Shown here: positions 33,907 through 48,569 of the stretch, one piece after another | How positions within the stretch are numbered: the stretch's first letter is position 1 | Layout: every line of letters begins with the position of its first letter | Origin: Tetraselmis striata | Lineage: Eukaryota > Chlorophyta > Chlorodendrophyceae > Chlorodendrales > Chlorodendraceae | Reading direction: 5' to 3' | Assembly: GCA_006384855.1 (NCBI GenBank) | Contig: VCJN01000434.1 | Coordinates: 62,001-126,000 of the forward strand | DNA length: 64,000 nucleotides | Made by a program: the position numbers and the translations under genes | The notes under the pieces: model-generated | What the model saw: the letters and a program-made list of their open reading frames with translations, nothing else | Databases searched by the model: none | What the model was told of the DNA's origin: nothing

Positions 33907-34262
33907 GCCTGAACTCCGGAGCCTGGACTGGCTTGCTATGGCATAGGGCCAAGCAAAACATCCCGAATTCGACCCAAAGCTGACCAAAGTTGAAGCCTGG
34001 ACTGGCTTGCTCCGGCATTGCGCCAAGCAAAAGTCCACATCTGACCAAAAGCTGACCAAAACGATGAAAGGCAAATTCAACGGATTGGACCATACATCAG
34101 GCATATGTCTTTATTGCAGATTGAAATTAGAATTAATTCGTTTTGCTTGTCGTCATGGTCCTCCATTCTGTTCATAAGTATTGTTTATTGACATAGCAGA
34201 CACATCATGGGAAGACATGGTTTGTAGGGCATTCATCCAAATATACAGAATTTGAATGCAAT
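33296..34262 (+). repeat. B unit 2 (967 bp)
   Basis: Same structure as B unit 1. The GT tract is interrupted by GTTAGTG where B unit 1 has GTTCGTG, and several one-base indels are present. Confidence 0.92.
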
Positions 34263-37200
34263 AGGAGGAGATGGCTGCCAACACAGTCGAGAAAATGAAA
34301 TTTATCAGCTGACATATTTACTCGGGCTGAAAGGCCGGGATTGCCTTGGGGCTGTGTCCCACACAGTCACCGGAAAATCCTAGAAACATCGTACATCGTC
34401 CTCAGCTGTCTTTGCCCTTGGGAAAGGCACGCAGTCTGTTTGTAGTATTAGTAGTTTTGCCGTTTCAGCCCGGTAAACACTACTGTACACCTTATTCCCT
34501 GCCCGGGTCAAAAGGCCGCAAACTCCTGGACGTCGTGCACCCAGTAGTCCCGCATTAGTGCACGCGGTTTGCAGTGGTGTGTGTGTGTTGCCTGCACTCC
34601 GAAGCCTGGACTGGCCTGCAACTGGCTTAGGGCCAAGCACAAAATCCAAACCTCACGAAAAGTTGACCAAAGCTGACCAAAGTTGAAGCCTGGACTGGCT
34701 TGCTCCGGCATTGCGCCAAGCAAAAAGTCCACATCTGACCAAAAGCTGACCAAAACGATGAAAGGCAAATTCAACGGATTGGACCATACATCAGGCATAT
34801 GTCTTTATTGCAGATTGAAATTAGAATTAATTCGTTTTGCTTGTCGTCATGGTCCTCCATTCTGTTCATAAGTATTGTTTATTGACATAGCAGACACATC
34901 ATGGGAAGACATGGTTTGTAGGGCATTCATCCAAATATACAGAATTTGAATGCAATAGGAGGAGATGGCTGCCAACACAGTCGAGAAAATGAAATTTATC
35001 AGCTGACATATTTACTCGGGCTGAAAGGCCGGGATTGCCTTGGGGCTGTGTCCCCACACAGTCACCGGAAAATCCTAGAACATCGTACATCGTCCTCAGC
35101 TGTCTTTGCCCTTGGGAAAGGCACGCAGTCTGTTGTAGTATTAGTAGTTTTGCCGTTTCAGACCGGTAAACACTACTGTACACCTTATTCCCTGCCCGGG
35201 TCAAAAGGCCGCAACTCCTGGACGTCGTGCACCCAGTAGTCCCGCATTAGTGCACGCGGTTTGCAGTGGTGTGTGTGTGTTGCTTGCACTCCGAAGCCTG
35301 GACTGGCCTGCAACTGGCTTAGGGCCAAGCACAACATCCAAACCTCACGAAAAGTTGACCAAAGCTGACCAAAGTTGAAGCCTGGACTGGCTTGCTCCGG
35401 CATTGCGCCAAGCAAAAAGTCCACATCTGACCAAAAGCTGACCAAAACGATGAAAGGCAAATTCAACGGATTGGACCATACATCAGGCATATGTCTTTAT
35501 TGCAGATTGAAATTAGAATTAATTCGTTTTGCTTGTCGTCATGGTCCTCCATTCTGTTCATAAGTATTGTTTATTGACATAGCAGACACATCATGGGAAG
35601 ACATGGTTTGTAGGGCATTCATCCAAATATACAGAATTTGAATGCAATAGGAGGAGATGGCTGCCAACACAGTCGAGAAAATGAAATTTATCAGCTGACA
35701 TATTTACTCGGGCTGAAAGGCCGGGATTGCCTTGGGGCTGTGTCCCACACAGTCACCGGAAAATCCTAGAACATCGTACATCGTCCTCAGCTGTCTTTGC
35801 CCTTGGGAAAGGCACGCAGTCTGTTGTAGTATTAGTAGTTTTGCCGTTTCAGCCCGGTAAACACTACTGTACACCTTATTCCCTGCCCGGGTCAAAAGGC
35901 CGCAACTCCTGGACGTCGTGCACCCAGTAGTCCCGCATTAGTGCACGCGGTTTGCAGTGGTGTGTGTGTGTTGCTTGCACTCCGAAGCCTGGACTGGCCT
36001 GCAACTGGCTTAGGGCCAAGCAAAAAATCCAAACCTCACGAAAAGTTGACCAAAGCTGACCAAAGTTGAAGCCTGGACTGGCTTGCTCCGGCATTGCGCC
36101 AAGCAAAAAGTCCACATCTGACCAAAAGCTGACCAAAACGATGAAAGGCAAATTCAACGGATTGGACCATACATCAGGCATATGTCTTTATTGCAGATTG
36201 AAATTAGAATTAATTCGTTTTGCTTGTCGTCATGGTCCTCCATTCTGTTCATAAGTATTGTTTATTGACATAGCAGACACATCATGGGAAGACATGGTTT
36301 GTAGGGCATTCATCCAAATATACAGAATTTGAATGCAATAGGAGGAGATGGCTGCCAACACAGTCGAGAAAATGAAATTTATCAGCTGACATATTTACTC
36401 GGGCTGAAAGGCCGGGATTGCCTTGGGGCTGTGTCCCACACAGTTACCGGAAAATCCTAGAACATCGTACATCGTCCTCAGCTGTGTTTGCCCTTGGGAA
36501 AGGCACGCAGTCTGTTGTAGTATTAGTAGTTTTGCCGTTTCAGCCCGGTAAACACTACTGTACACCTTATTCCCTGCCCGGGTCAAAAGGCCGCAACTCC
36601 TGGACGTCGTGCACCCAGTAGTCCCGCATTAGTGCACGCGGTTTTGCAGTGGTGTGTGTGTGTTGCCTGCACTCCGAAGCCTGGACTGGCCTGCAACTGG
36701 CTTAGGGCCAAGCACAAAATCCAAACCTCACGAAAAGTTGACCAAAGCTGACCAAAGTTGAAGCCTGGACTGGCTTGCTCCGGCATTGCGCCAAGCAAAA
36801 AGTCCACATCTGACCAAAAGCTGACCAAAACGATGAAAAGCAAATTCAACGGATTGGACCATACATCAGGCATATGTCTTTATTGCAGATTGAAATTAGA
36901 ATTAATTCGTTTTGCTTGTCGTCATGGTCCTCCATTCTGTTCATAAGTATTGTTTATTGACATAGCAGACACATCATGGGAAGACATGGTTTGTAGGGCA
37001 TTCATCCAAATATACAGAATTTGAATGCAATAGGAGGAGATGGCTGCCAACACAGTCGAGAAAATGAAATTTATCAGCTGACATATTTACTCGGGCTGAA
37101 AGGCCGGGATTGCCTTGGGGCTGTGTCCCACACAGTCACCGGAAAATCCTAGAACATCGTACATCGTCCTCAGCTGTCTTTGCCCTTGGGAAAGGCACGC

Positions 37201-37723
37201 AGTCTGTTGTAGTATTAGTAGTTTTGCCGTTTCAGCCCGGTAAACACTACTGTACACCTTATTCCCTGCCCGGGTCAAAAGGCCGCAACTCCTGGACGTC
37301 GTGCACCCAGTAGTCCCGCATTAGTGCACGCGGTTTGCAGTGGTGTGTGTGTGTTGCCTGCACTCCGAAGCCTGGACTGGCCTGCAACTGGCTTAGGGCC
37401 AAGCACAACATCCAAACCTCACGAAAAGTTGACCAAAGCTGACCAAAGTTGAAGCCTGGACTGGCTTGCTCCGGCATTGCGCCAAGCAAAAAGTCCACAT
37501 CTGACCAAAAGCTGACCAAACCGATGAAAGGCAAATTCAACGGATTGGACCATACATCAGGCATATGTCTTTATTGCAGATTGAAATTAGAATTAATTCG
37601 TTTTGCGTGCCGTCATGGTCCTCCATTCTGTTCATAAGTATTGTTTATCGACATAGCAGACACATCATGGGAAGACATGCTTTTGCAGAGCATTCATCCA
37701 AATATACAGAATTTGAATGCAAT
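34263..37723 (+). repeat. Block 3: five A monomers in the same type order as block 1
   Basis: Monomers start at 34263, 34960, 35651, 36342 and about 37034. Tail variants run in the order type 1, 2, 3, 4, 5, exactly as in block 1. The GTCTTT/GTGTTT site is not fully concordant between the two blocks. Confidence 0.92.
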
Positions 37724-38275
37724 AGGAGGAGTAGTATGACGAAACATTGTTCAGAGATTTGCTTGTATCCCCTTGCTGAGGCACCGCATTAATATCTAAT
37801 TTGACCCTCGTACAGAAACATATGACTTCAATGGGTTTTCCTTGCAATCAATTGCGCATATGTGATATGCTATTTCATACAGCTCATCACCATTTGCAAA
37901 AAATGGAATGTACAACTATGCAGCACGTGTGCATGTATATGTAAAGATTGTGTTCATGTTCGCTTAAGAGAAGAAAGAAATTCCTGCACTGGCTGGAATG
38001 GCTATGGCATCGGGCAAGGAAAAAATCCAAAGTTGATCCGCAGCTGATCCGAAGTAGGTATACCAAAGCTGAAGTCTGGACTGGCTTGCTCCGGCATTGC
38101 GTCAAGCAAAAAATCCACATCTGACCGAAAGCTGACCAAATATGTTATTCCCCACCCGGGTAAAAGGCCACAACGACTGATGGACGCCGTGCACCCAATT
38201 TTCCCGCATTACTGTCCGCGGTTTGCAATGGTGTGTGTGTGGGGGGGGGGGGGGGGAGCGTGCGCGTGTGTGTGT

Positions 38276-38346
<71 letters not shown>

Positions 38347-38702
38347 GCCTGAACTCCGGAGCCTGGACTGGCTTGCTATGGCATAGGGCCAAGCAAAACA
38401 TCCGAATTCGACCCAAAGCTGACCAAAGTTGAAGCCTGGACTGGCTTGCTCCGGCATTGCGCCAAGCAAAAAGTCCACATCTGACCAAAAGCTGACCAAA
38501 ACGATGAAAGGCAAATTCAACGGATTGGACCATACATCAGGCATATGTCTTTATTGCAGATTGAAATTAGAATTAATTCGTTTTGCTTGTCGTCATGGTC
38601 CTCCATTCTGTTCATAAGTATTGTTTATTGACATAGCAGACACATCATGGGAAGACATGGTTTGTAGGGCATTCATCCAAATATACAGAATTTGAATGCA
38701 AT
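37724..38702 (+). repeat. B unit 3 (979 bp)
   Basis: Standard B structure, with a long G run and an expanded (GT)n tract accounting for the extra length. Confidence 0.92.
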
Positions 38703-41477
38703 AGGAGGAGATGGCTGCCAACACAGTCGAGAAAATGAAATTTATCAGCTGACATATTTACTCGGGCTGAAAGGCCGGGATTGCCTTGGGGCTGTGTCCC
38801 ACACAGTCACCGGAAAATCCTAGAACATCGTACATCGTCCTCAGCTGTCTTTGCCCTTGGGAAAGGCACGCAGTCTGTTGTAGTATTAGTAGTTTTGCCG
38901 TTTCAGCCCGGTAAACACTACTGTACACCTTATTCCCTGCCCGGGTCAAAAGGCCGCAACTCCTGGACGTCGTGCACCCAGTAGTCCCGCATTAGTGCAC
39001 GCGGTTTGCAGTGGTGTGTGTGTGTTGCCTGCACTCCGAAGCCTGGACTGGCCTGCAACTGGCTTAGGGCCAAGCACAAAATCCAAACCTCACGAAAAGT
39101 TGACCAAAGCTGACCAAAGTTGAAGCCTGGACTGGCTTGCTCCGGCATTGCGCCAAGCAAAAAGTCCACATCTGACCAAAAGCTGACCAAAACGATGAAA
39201 GGCAAATTCAACGGATTGGACCATACATCAGGCATATGTCTTTATTGCAGATTGAAATTAGAATTAATTCGTTTTGCTTGTCGTCATGGTCCTCCATTCT
39301 GTTCATAAGTATTGTTTATTGACATAGCAGACACATCATGGGAAGACATGGTTTGTAGGGCATTCATCCAAATATACAGAATTTGAATGCAATAGGAGGA
39401 GATGGCTGCCAACACAGTCGAGAAAATGAAATTTATCAGCTGACATATTTACTCGGGCTGAAAGGCCGGGATTGCCTTGGGGCTGTGTCCCACACAGTCA
39501 CCGGAAAATCCTAGAACATCGTACATCGTCCTCAGCTGTGTTTGCCCTTGGGAAAGGCACGCAGTCTGTTGTAGTATTAGTAGTTTTGCCGTTTCAGACC
39601 GGTAAACACTACTGTACACCTTATTCCCTGCCCGGGTCAAAAGGCCGCAACTCCTGGACGTCGTGCACCCAGTAGTCCCGCATTAGTGCACGCGGTTTGC
39701 AGTGGTGTGTGTGTGTTGCTTGCACTCCGAAGCCTGGACTGGCCTGCAACTGGCTTAGGGCCAAGCACAACATCCAAACCTCACGAAAAGTTGACCAAAG
39801 CTGACCAAAGTTGAAGCCTGGACTGGCTTGCTCCGGCATTGCGCCAAGCAAAAAGTCCACATCTGACCAAAAGCTGACCAAAACGATGAAAGGCAAATTC
39901 AACGGATTGGACCATACATCAGGCATATGTCTTTATTGCAGATTGAAATTAGAATTAATTCGTTTTGCTTGTCGTCATGGTCCTCCATTCTGTTCATAAG
40001 TATTGTTTATTGACATAGCAGGACACATCATGGGAAGACATGGTTGTAGGGCATTCATCCAAATATACAGAATTTGAATGCAATAGGAGGAGATGGCTGC
40101 CAACACAGTCGAGAAAATGAAATTTATCAGCTGACATATTTACTCGGGCTGAAAGGCCGGGATTGCCTTGGGGCTGTGTCCCACACAGTCACCGGAAAAT
40201 CCTAGAACATCGTACATCGTCCTCAGCTGTGTTTGCCCTTGGGAAAGGCACGCAGTCTGTTGTAGTATTAGTAGTTTTGCCGTTTCAGCCCGGTAAACAC
40301 TACTGTACACCTTATTCCCTGCCCGGGTCAAAAGGCCGCAACTCCTGGACGTCGTGCACCCAGTAGTCCCGCATTAGTGCACGCGGTTTGCAGTGGTGTG
40401 TGTGTGTTGCCTGCACTCCGAAGCCTGGACTGGCCTGCAACTGGCTTAGGGCCAAGCACAAAATCCAAACCTCACGAAAAGTTGACCAAAGCTGACCAAA
40501 GTTTGAAGCCTGGACTGGCTTGCTCCGGCATTGCGCCAAGCAAAAAGTCCACATCTGACCAAAAGCTGACCAAAACGATGAAAAGCAAATTCAACGGATT
40601 GGACCATACATCAGGCATATGTCTTTATTGCAGATTGAAATTAGAATTAATTCGTTTTGCTTGTCGTCATGGTCCTCCATTCTGTTCATAAGTATTGTTT
40701 ATTGACATAGGCAGACACATCATGGGAAGACATGGTTTGTAGGGCATTCATCCAAATATACAGAATTTGAATGCAATAGGAGGAGATGGCTGCCAACACA
40801 GTCGAGAAAATGAAATTTATCAGCTGACATATTTACTCGGGCTGAAAGGCCGGGATTGCCTTGGGCTGTGTCCCACACAGTCCACCGGAAAATCCTTAGA
40901 ACATCGTACATCGTCCTCAGCTGTCTTTGCCCTTGGGAAAGGCACGCAGTCTGTTGTAGTATTAGTAGTTTTTGCCGTTTCAGCCCCGGTAAACACTACT
41001 GTACACCTTATTCCCTGCCCGGGTCAAAGGCCGCAACTCCTGGACGTCGTGCACCCAGTAGTCCCCGCATTAGTGCACGCGGTTTGCAGTGGTGTGGTGT
41101 GTGTTGCCTGCACTCCGAAGCCTGGACTGGCCTGCAACTGGCTTAGGGCCAAGCACACATCCAAACCTCACCGAAAAGTTGACCAAAGCTTGACCAAAGT
41201 TGAAGCCTGGACTGGCTTGCTCCGGCATTGCGCCAAGCAAAAAGTCCCACATCTGACCAAAAGCTGACCCAAACCAGATGAAAGGCAAATTCAACGGATT
41301 GGACCATACATCAGGCATATGTCTTTATTGCAGATTGAATATAGAATTAATTCGTTTTGCGTGCCGTCATGGTCCTCCATTCTGTTCATAAGTATTGTTT
41401 ATCGACATTAGCAGACACATCATGGGAAGACATGCTTTGCAGAGCATTCATCCAAATATACAGAATTTGAATGCAAT
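38703..41477 (+). repeat. Block 4: four A monomers
   Basis: Monomers start at 38703, 39394, 40085 and 40778. The order is type 1, 2, 4-like, 5-like, so type 3 is missing. The last monomer is 700 bp and carries many single-base insertions. Confidence 0.88.
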
Positions 41478-42050
41478 AGGAGGAGTAGTATGACGAAACA
41501 TTGTTCAGAGATTTGCTTGTATCCCCCTTGCTGAGGCACCGCATTAATATCTAATTTGACCCTCGTACAGAAACATATGACTTCAATGGGTTTTCCTTGC
41601 AATCAAATTGCGCATATGTGATATGCTATTTCATACAGCTCATCACCATTTGCAAAAAATGGAATGTACAACTATGCAGCACGTGTGCATGTATATGTAA
41701 AGATTGTGTTCATGTTCGCTTAAGAGAAGAAAGAAATTCCTGCACTGGCTGGAATGGCTATGGCATCGGGCAAGGAAAAAATCCAAAGTTGATCCGCAGC
41801 TGATCCGAAGTAGGTATACCAAAGCTGAAGTCTGGACTGGCTTGCTCCGGCATTGCGTCAAGCAAAAAATCCACATCTGACCGAAAGCTGACCAAATATG
41901 TTATTCCCCACCCGGGTAAAAGGCCACAACGACTGATGGACGCCGTGCACCCAATTTTCCCGCATTACTGTCCGCGGTTTGCAATGGTGTGGTGTGGGGG
42001 GGGGGGGGGGGGGGAGCGTGCGCGTGTGTGTGTTCGTGTGTGTGTGTGTG

Positions 42051-42090
<40 letters not shown>

Positions 42091-42468
42091 TGTGTGTGTG
42101 TTGTGTTGCCTGAACTCCGGAGCCTGGACTGGCTTGCTATGGCATAGGGCCAAGCAAAACATCCGAATTCGGACCCAAAGCTGACCAAAGTTGAAGCCTG
42201 GACTGGCTTGCTCCGGGCATTGCGCCAAGCAAAAAGTCCACATCTGACCAAAAGCTGACCAAAACGATGAAAGGCAAATTCAACGGATTGGACCATACAT
42301 CAGGCATATGTCTTTATTGCAGATTGAAATTAGAATTAATTCGTTTTTGCTTGTCGTCATGGTCCCTCCATTCTGTTCATAAGTATTGTTTATTGACATA
42401 GCAGACACATCATGGGAAGACATGGTTTGTAGGGCCATTCATCCAAATATACAGAATTTGAATGCAAT
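41478..42468 (+). repeat. B unit 4 (991 bp)
   Basis: This is the longest B unit, with single-base insertions throughout and extra T and G bases breaking the GT tract. Confidence 0.88.
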
Positions 42469-45400
42469 AGGAGGAGATGGCTGCCAACACAGTCGAGAAA
42501 ATGAAATTTATCAGCTGACATATTTACTCCGGGCTGAAAGGCCGGGATTGCCTTGGGGCTGTGTCCCACACAGTCACCGGAAAATCCTAGAACATCGTAC
42601 ATCGTCCTCAGCTGTCTTTGCCCTTGGGAAAGGCACGCAGTCTGTTGTAGTATTAGTAGTTTTGGCCGTTTCAGCCCGGTAAACACTACTGTACACCTTA
42701 TTCCCTGCCCGGGTCAAAAGGCCGCAACTCCTGGACGTCGTGCACCCAGTAGTCCCGCATTAGTGCACGCGGTTTGCAGTGGTGTGTGTGTGTTGCCTGC
42801 ACTCCGAAGCCTGGACTGGCCTGCAACTGGCTTAGGGCCAAGCACAAAATCCAAACCTCACGAAAAGTTGACCAAAGCTGACCAAAGTTGAAGCCTGGAC
42901 TGGCTTGCTCCGGCATTGCGCCAAGCAAAAAGTCCACATCTGACCAAAAGCTGACCAAAACGATGAAAGGCAAATTCAACGGATTGGACCATACATCAGG
43001 CATATGTCTTTATTGCAGATTGAAATTAGAATTAATTCGTTTTGCTTGTCGTCATGGTCCTCCATTCTGTTCATAAGTATTGTTTATTGACCATAGCAGA
43101 CACATCATGGGAAGACATGGTTTGTAGGGCAATTCATCCAAATATACAGAATTTGAATGCAATAGGAGGAGATGGCTGCCAACACAGTCCGAGAAAATGA
43201 AATTTATCAGCTGACATATTTTACTCGGGCTGAAAGGCCGGGATTGGCCTTGGGGCTGTGTCCCACACAGTCACCTGGAAAATCCTAAGAACATCGTACA
43301 TCGTCCTCAGCTGTGTTTGCCCTTGGGAAAGGCACGCAGTCTGTTGTAGTATTAGTAGTTTTGCCGTTTCAGACCGGTAAACACTACTGTACACCTTATT
43401 CCCTGCCCGGGTCAAAAGGCCGCAACTCCTGGACGTCGTGCACCCAGTAGTCCCGCATTAGTGCACGCGGTTTGCAGTGGTGTGTGTGTGTTGCTTTGCA
43501 CTCCGAAGCCTGGACTGGCCTGCAACTGGCTTAGGGCCAAGCACAACATCCAAACCTCACGAAAAGTTGACCAAAGCTGACCAAAGTTGAAGCCTGGACT
43601 GGCTTGCTCCGGCATTGCGCCAAGCAAAAAGGTCCACATCTGACCAAAAGCTGACCAATAACGATGAAAGGCAAATTCAACGGATTGGACCATACATCAG
43701 GCATATGTCTTTATTGCAGATTGAAATTAGAATTAATTTCGTTTTGCTTGTCGTCATGGTCCTCCATTCTGTTCATAAGTTATTGTTTATTGACATAGCA
43801 GACACATCATGGGAAGACATGGTTTGTAGGGCATTTCATCCAAATATACAGAATTTGAATGCAATAGGAGGAGATGGCTGCCAACACAGTCGAGAAAATG
43901 AAATTTATCAGCTGACAATATTTACTCGGGCTGAAAGGCCGGGATTGCCTTGGGGCTGTGTCCCACACAGTCACCGGAAAAATCCTAGAACATGTACATC
44001 GTCCTCAGCTGTGTTTGCCCTTGGGAAAGGCACGCAGTCTGTTGTAGTATTAGTAGTTTTGCCGTTTCAGCCCGGTAAAACACTACTGTACACCTTATTC
44101 CCTGCCCGGTCAAAAGGCGCAACTCCTGGACGTCGTGCACCCAGTAGTCCCGCATTAGTGCACGCGGTTTGCAGTGGTGTGTGTGTGTTTGCTTGCACTC
44201 CGAAGCCTGGACTGGCCTGCAACTGGCTTAGGGCCAAGCAAAAAATCCAAACCTCACGAAAAAGTTGACCAAAGCTGACCAAAGTTGAAGCCTGGACTGG
44301 CTTGCTCCGGCATTGCGCCAAGCAAAAAGTCCACATCTGACCAAAAGCTGACCAAAACGATGAAAAGCAATTCAACGGATTGGACCATACATCAGGCATA
44401 TGTCTTTATTGCAGATTGAAATTAGAATTAATTCGTTTTGCTTGTCGTCATGGTCCCTCCATTCTGTTCATAAGTATTGTTTATTGACATAGCAGACACA
44501 TCATGGGAAGACATGGTTTGTAGGGCATTCATCCAAATATACAGAATTTGAATGCAATAGGAGGAGATGGCTGCCAACACAGTCGAGAAAATGAAATTTA
44601 TCAGCTGACATATTTACTCGGGCTGAAAGGCCGGGATTGCCTTGGGGCTGTGTCCCCACACAGTTACCGGAAAATCCTAGAACATCGTACATCGTCCCTC
44701 AGCTGTGTTTGCCTTGGGAAAGGCACGCAGTCTGTTGTAGTATTAGTAGTTTTGCCGTTTCAGCCCGGTAAACACTACTGTACACCTTATTCCTGCCCGG
44801 GTCAAAAGGCCGCAACTCCTGGACGTCGTGCACCCAGTAGTCCCGCATTAGTGCACGCGGTTTGCCAGTGGTGTGTGTGTGTTGCCTGCACTCCGAAGCC
44901 TGGACTGGCCTGCAACTGGCTTAGGGCCAAGCACAAAATCCAAACCTCACGAAAAGTTGACCAAAGCTGACCAAAGTTGAAGCCTGGACTGGCTTGCTCC
45001 GGCATTGCGCCAAGCAAAAAGTCCACATCTGACCAAAAGCTGACCAAAACGATGAAAAGCAATTCAACGGATTGGACCATACATCAGGCATATGTCTTTA
45101 TTGCAGATTGAAATTAGAATTAATTCGTTTTGCTTGTCGTCATGGTCCTCCATTCTGTTCATAAGTATTGTTTATTGACATAGCAGACACATCATGGGAA
45201 GACATGGTTTGTAGGGCATTCATCCAAATATACAGAATTTGAATGCAATAGGAGGAGATGGCTGCCAACACAGTCGAGAAAATGAAATTTATCAGCTGAC
45301 ATATTTACTCGGGCTGAAAGGCCGGGATTGCCTTGGGGCTGTGTCCCACACAGTCACCGGAAAATCCTAGAACATCGTACATCGTCCTCAGCTGTGTTTG

Positions 45401-45945
45401 CCCTTGGGAAAGGCACGCAGTCTGTTGTAGTATTAGTAGTTTTGCCGTTTCAGCCCGGTAAACACTACTGTACACCTTATTCCCTGCCCGGGTCAAAAGG
45501 CCGCAACTCCTGGACGTCGTGCACCCAGTAGTCCCGCATTAGTGCACGCGGTTTGCAGTGGTGTGTGTGTGTGTTGCCTGCACTCCGAAGCCTGGACTGG
45601 CCCTGCAACTGGCTTAGGGCCAAGCACAAAATCCAAACCTCACGAAAAGTTGACCAAAGCTGACCAAAGTTGAAGCCTGGACTGGCTTGCTCCGGCATTG
45701 CGCCAAGCAAAAAGTCCACATCTGACCAAAAAGCTGACCAAAACCGATGAAAGGCAAATTCAACGGATTGGACCATACATCAGGCATATGTCTTTATTGC
45801 AGATTGAAATTAGAATTAATTCGTTTTGCGTGCCGTCATGGTCCTCCATTCTGTTCATAAGTATTGTTTATCGACATAGCAGACACATCATGGGAAGACA
45901 TGCTTTGCAGAGCATTCATCCAAATATACAGAATTTGAATGCAAT
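42469..45945 (+). repeat. Block 5: five A monomers
   Basis: Monomers start at 42469, 43164, 43866, 44569 and 45250, with lengths 695, 702, 703, 681 and 696 bp. The order is type 1, 2, 3-like, 4, 5-like, again the reference order, overlaid with indels. Confidence 0.88.
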
Positions 45946-46488
45946 AGGAGGAGTAGTATGACGAAACATTGTTCAGAGATTTGCTTGTATCCCCTTGCTG
46001 AGGCACCGCATTAATATCTAATTTGACCCTCGTACAGAAACATATGACTTCAATGGGTTTTCCTTGCAATCAATTGCGCATATGTGATATGCTATTTCAT
46101 ACAGCTCATCACCATTTGCAAAAAAATGGAATGTACAACTATGCAGCACGTGTGCATGTATATGTAAAGATTGTGTTCATGTTCGCTTAAGAGAAGAAAG
46201 AAATTCCTGCACTGGCTGGAATGGCTATGGCATCGGGCAAGGAAAAAATCCAAAGTTGATCCGCAGCTGATCCGAAGTAGGTATACCAAAGCTGAAGTCT
46301 GGACTGGCTTGCTCCGGCATTGCGTCAAGCAAAAAATCCACATCTGACCGAAAGCTGACCAAATATGTTATTCCCCACCCGGGTAAAAGGCCACAACGAC
46401 TGATGGACGCCGTGCACCCAATTTTCCCGCATTACTGTCCGCGGTTTGCAATGGTGTGTGTGTGGGGGGGGAGGGGGGGGGAGCGTGC

Positions 46489-46539
<51 letters not shown>

Positions 46540-46895
46540 GCCTGAACTCCGGAGCCTGGACTGGCTTGCTATGGCATAGGGCCAAGCAAAACATCCGAAT
46601 TCGACCCAAAGCTGACCAAAGTTGAAGCCTGGACTGGCTTGCTCCGGCATTGCGCCAAGCAAAAAGTCCACATCTGACCAAAAGCTGACCAAAACGATGA
46701 AAAGCAAATTCAACGGATTGGACCATACATCAGGCATATGTCTTTATTGCAGATTGAAATTAGAATTAATTCGTTTTGCTTGTCGTCATGGTCCTCCATT
46801 CTGTTCATAAGTATTGTTTATTGACATAGCAGACACATCATGGGAAGACATGGTTTGTAGGGCATTCATCCAAATATACAGAATTTGAATGCAAT
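45946..46895 (+). repeat. B unit 5 (950 bp)
   Basis: This B unit has a shorter (GT)n tract lacking the usual TTCG interruption, an A within the G run, and a type-4 GATGAAAAGC in its A-like tail. Confidence 0.9.
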
Positions 46896-47592
46896 AGGAG
46901 GAGATGGCTGCCAACACAGTCGAGAAAATGAAATTTATCAGCTGACATATTTACTCGGGCTGAAAGGCCGGGATTGCCTTGGGGCTGTGTCCCACACAGT
47001 CACCGGAAAATCCTAGAACATCGTACATCGTCCTCAGCTGTGTTTGCCCTTGGGAAAGGCACGCAGTCTGTTGTAGTATTAGTAGTTTTGCCGTTTCAGC
47101 CCGGTAAACACTACTGTACACCTTATTCCCTGCCCGGGTCAAAAGGCCGCAACTCCTGGACGTCGTGCACCCAGTAGTCCCGCATTAGTGCACGCGGTTT
47201 GCAGTGGTGTGTGTGTGTGTGTTGCCTGCACTCCGAAGCCTGGACTGGCCTGCAACTGGCTTAGGGCCAAGCACAACATCCAAACCTCACGAAAAGTTGA
47301 CCAAAGCTGACCAAAGTTGAAGCCTGGACTGGCTTGCTCCGGCATTGCGCCAAGCAAAAAGTCCACATCTGACCAAAAGCTGACCAAAACCGATGAAAGG
47401 CAAATTCAACGGATTGGACCCATACATCAGGCATATGTCTTTATTGCAGATTGAAATTAGAATTAATTCGTTTTGCGTGCCGTCATGGTCCTCCATTCTG
47501 TTCATAAGTATTGTTTATCGACATAGCAGACACATCATGGGAAGACATGGTTTGTAGGGCATTCATCCAAATATACAGAATTTGAATGCAAT
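46896..47592 (+). repeat. Block 6: single type-5 A monomer
   Basis: A lone monomer between two B units has the extra GT units, CAACATCC and GCGTGCCG of type 5. Near its end it has GGTTTGTAGGGC instead of the CTTTGCAGAGC usual before a B unit. Confidence 0.9.
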
Positions 47593-48144
47593 AGGAGGAG
47601 TAGTATGACGAAACATTGTTCAGAGATTTGCTTGTATCCCCTTGCTGAGGCACCGCATTAATATCTAATTTGACCCTCGTACAGAAACATATGAATTCAA
47701 TGGGTTTTCCTTGCAATCAATTGCGCATATGTGATATGCTATTTCATACAGCTCATCACCATTTGCAAAAAATGGAATGTACAACTATGCAGCACGTGTG
47801 CATGTATATGTAAAGATTGTGTTCATGTTCGCTTAAGAGAAGAAAGAAATTCCTGCACTGGCTGGAATGGCTATGGCATCGGGCAAGGAAAAAATCCAAA
47901 GTTGATCCGCAGCTGATCCGAAGTAGGTATACCAAAGCTGAAGTCTGGACTGGCTTGCTCCGGCATTGCGTCAAGCAAAAAATCCACATCTGACCGAAAG
48001 CTGACCAAATATGTTATTCCCCACCCGGGTAAAAGGCCACAACGACTGATGGACGCCGTGCACCCAATTTTCCCGCATTACTGTCCGCGGTTTGCAATGG
48101 TGTGTGTGTGGGGGGGGGGGGGGGGAGCGTGCGCGTGTGTGTGT

Positions 48145-48213
<69 letters not shown>

Positions 48214-48569
48214 GCCTGAACTCCGGAGCCTGGACTGGCTTGCTATGGCATAGGGCCAAGCAAAACATCCGAATTCGACCCAAAGCTGACCAAAGTTGAA
48301 GCCTGGACTGGCTTGCTCCGGCATTGCGCCAAGCAAAAAGTCCACATCTGACCAAAAGCTGACCAAAACGATGAAAGGCAAATTCAACGGATTGGACCAT
48401 ACATCAGGCATATGTCTTTATTGCAGATTGAAATTAGAATTAATTCGTTTTGCTTGTCGTCATGGTCCTCCATTCTGTTCATAAGTATTGTTTATTGACA
48501 TAGCAGACACATCATGGGAAGACATGGTTTGTAGGGCATTCATCCAAATATACAGAATTTGAATGCAAT
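47593..48569 (+). repeat. B unit 6 (977 bp)
   Basis: Standard B structure. It carries GAATTCAATGGG where most B units read GACTTCAATGGG. Confidence 0.92.
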
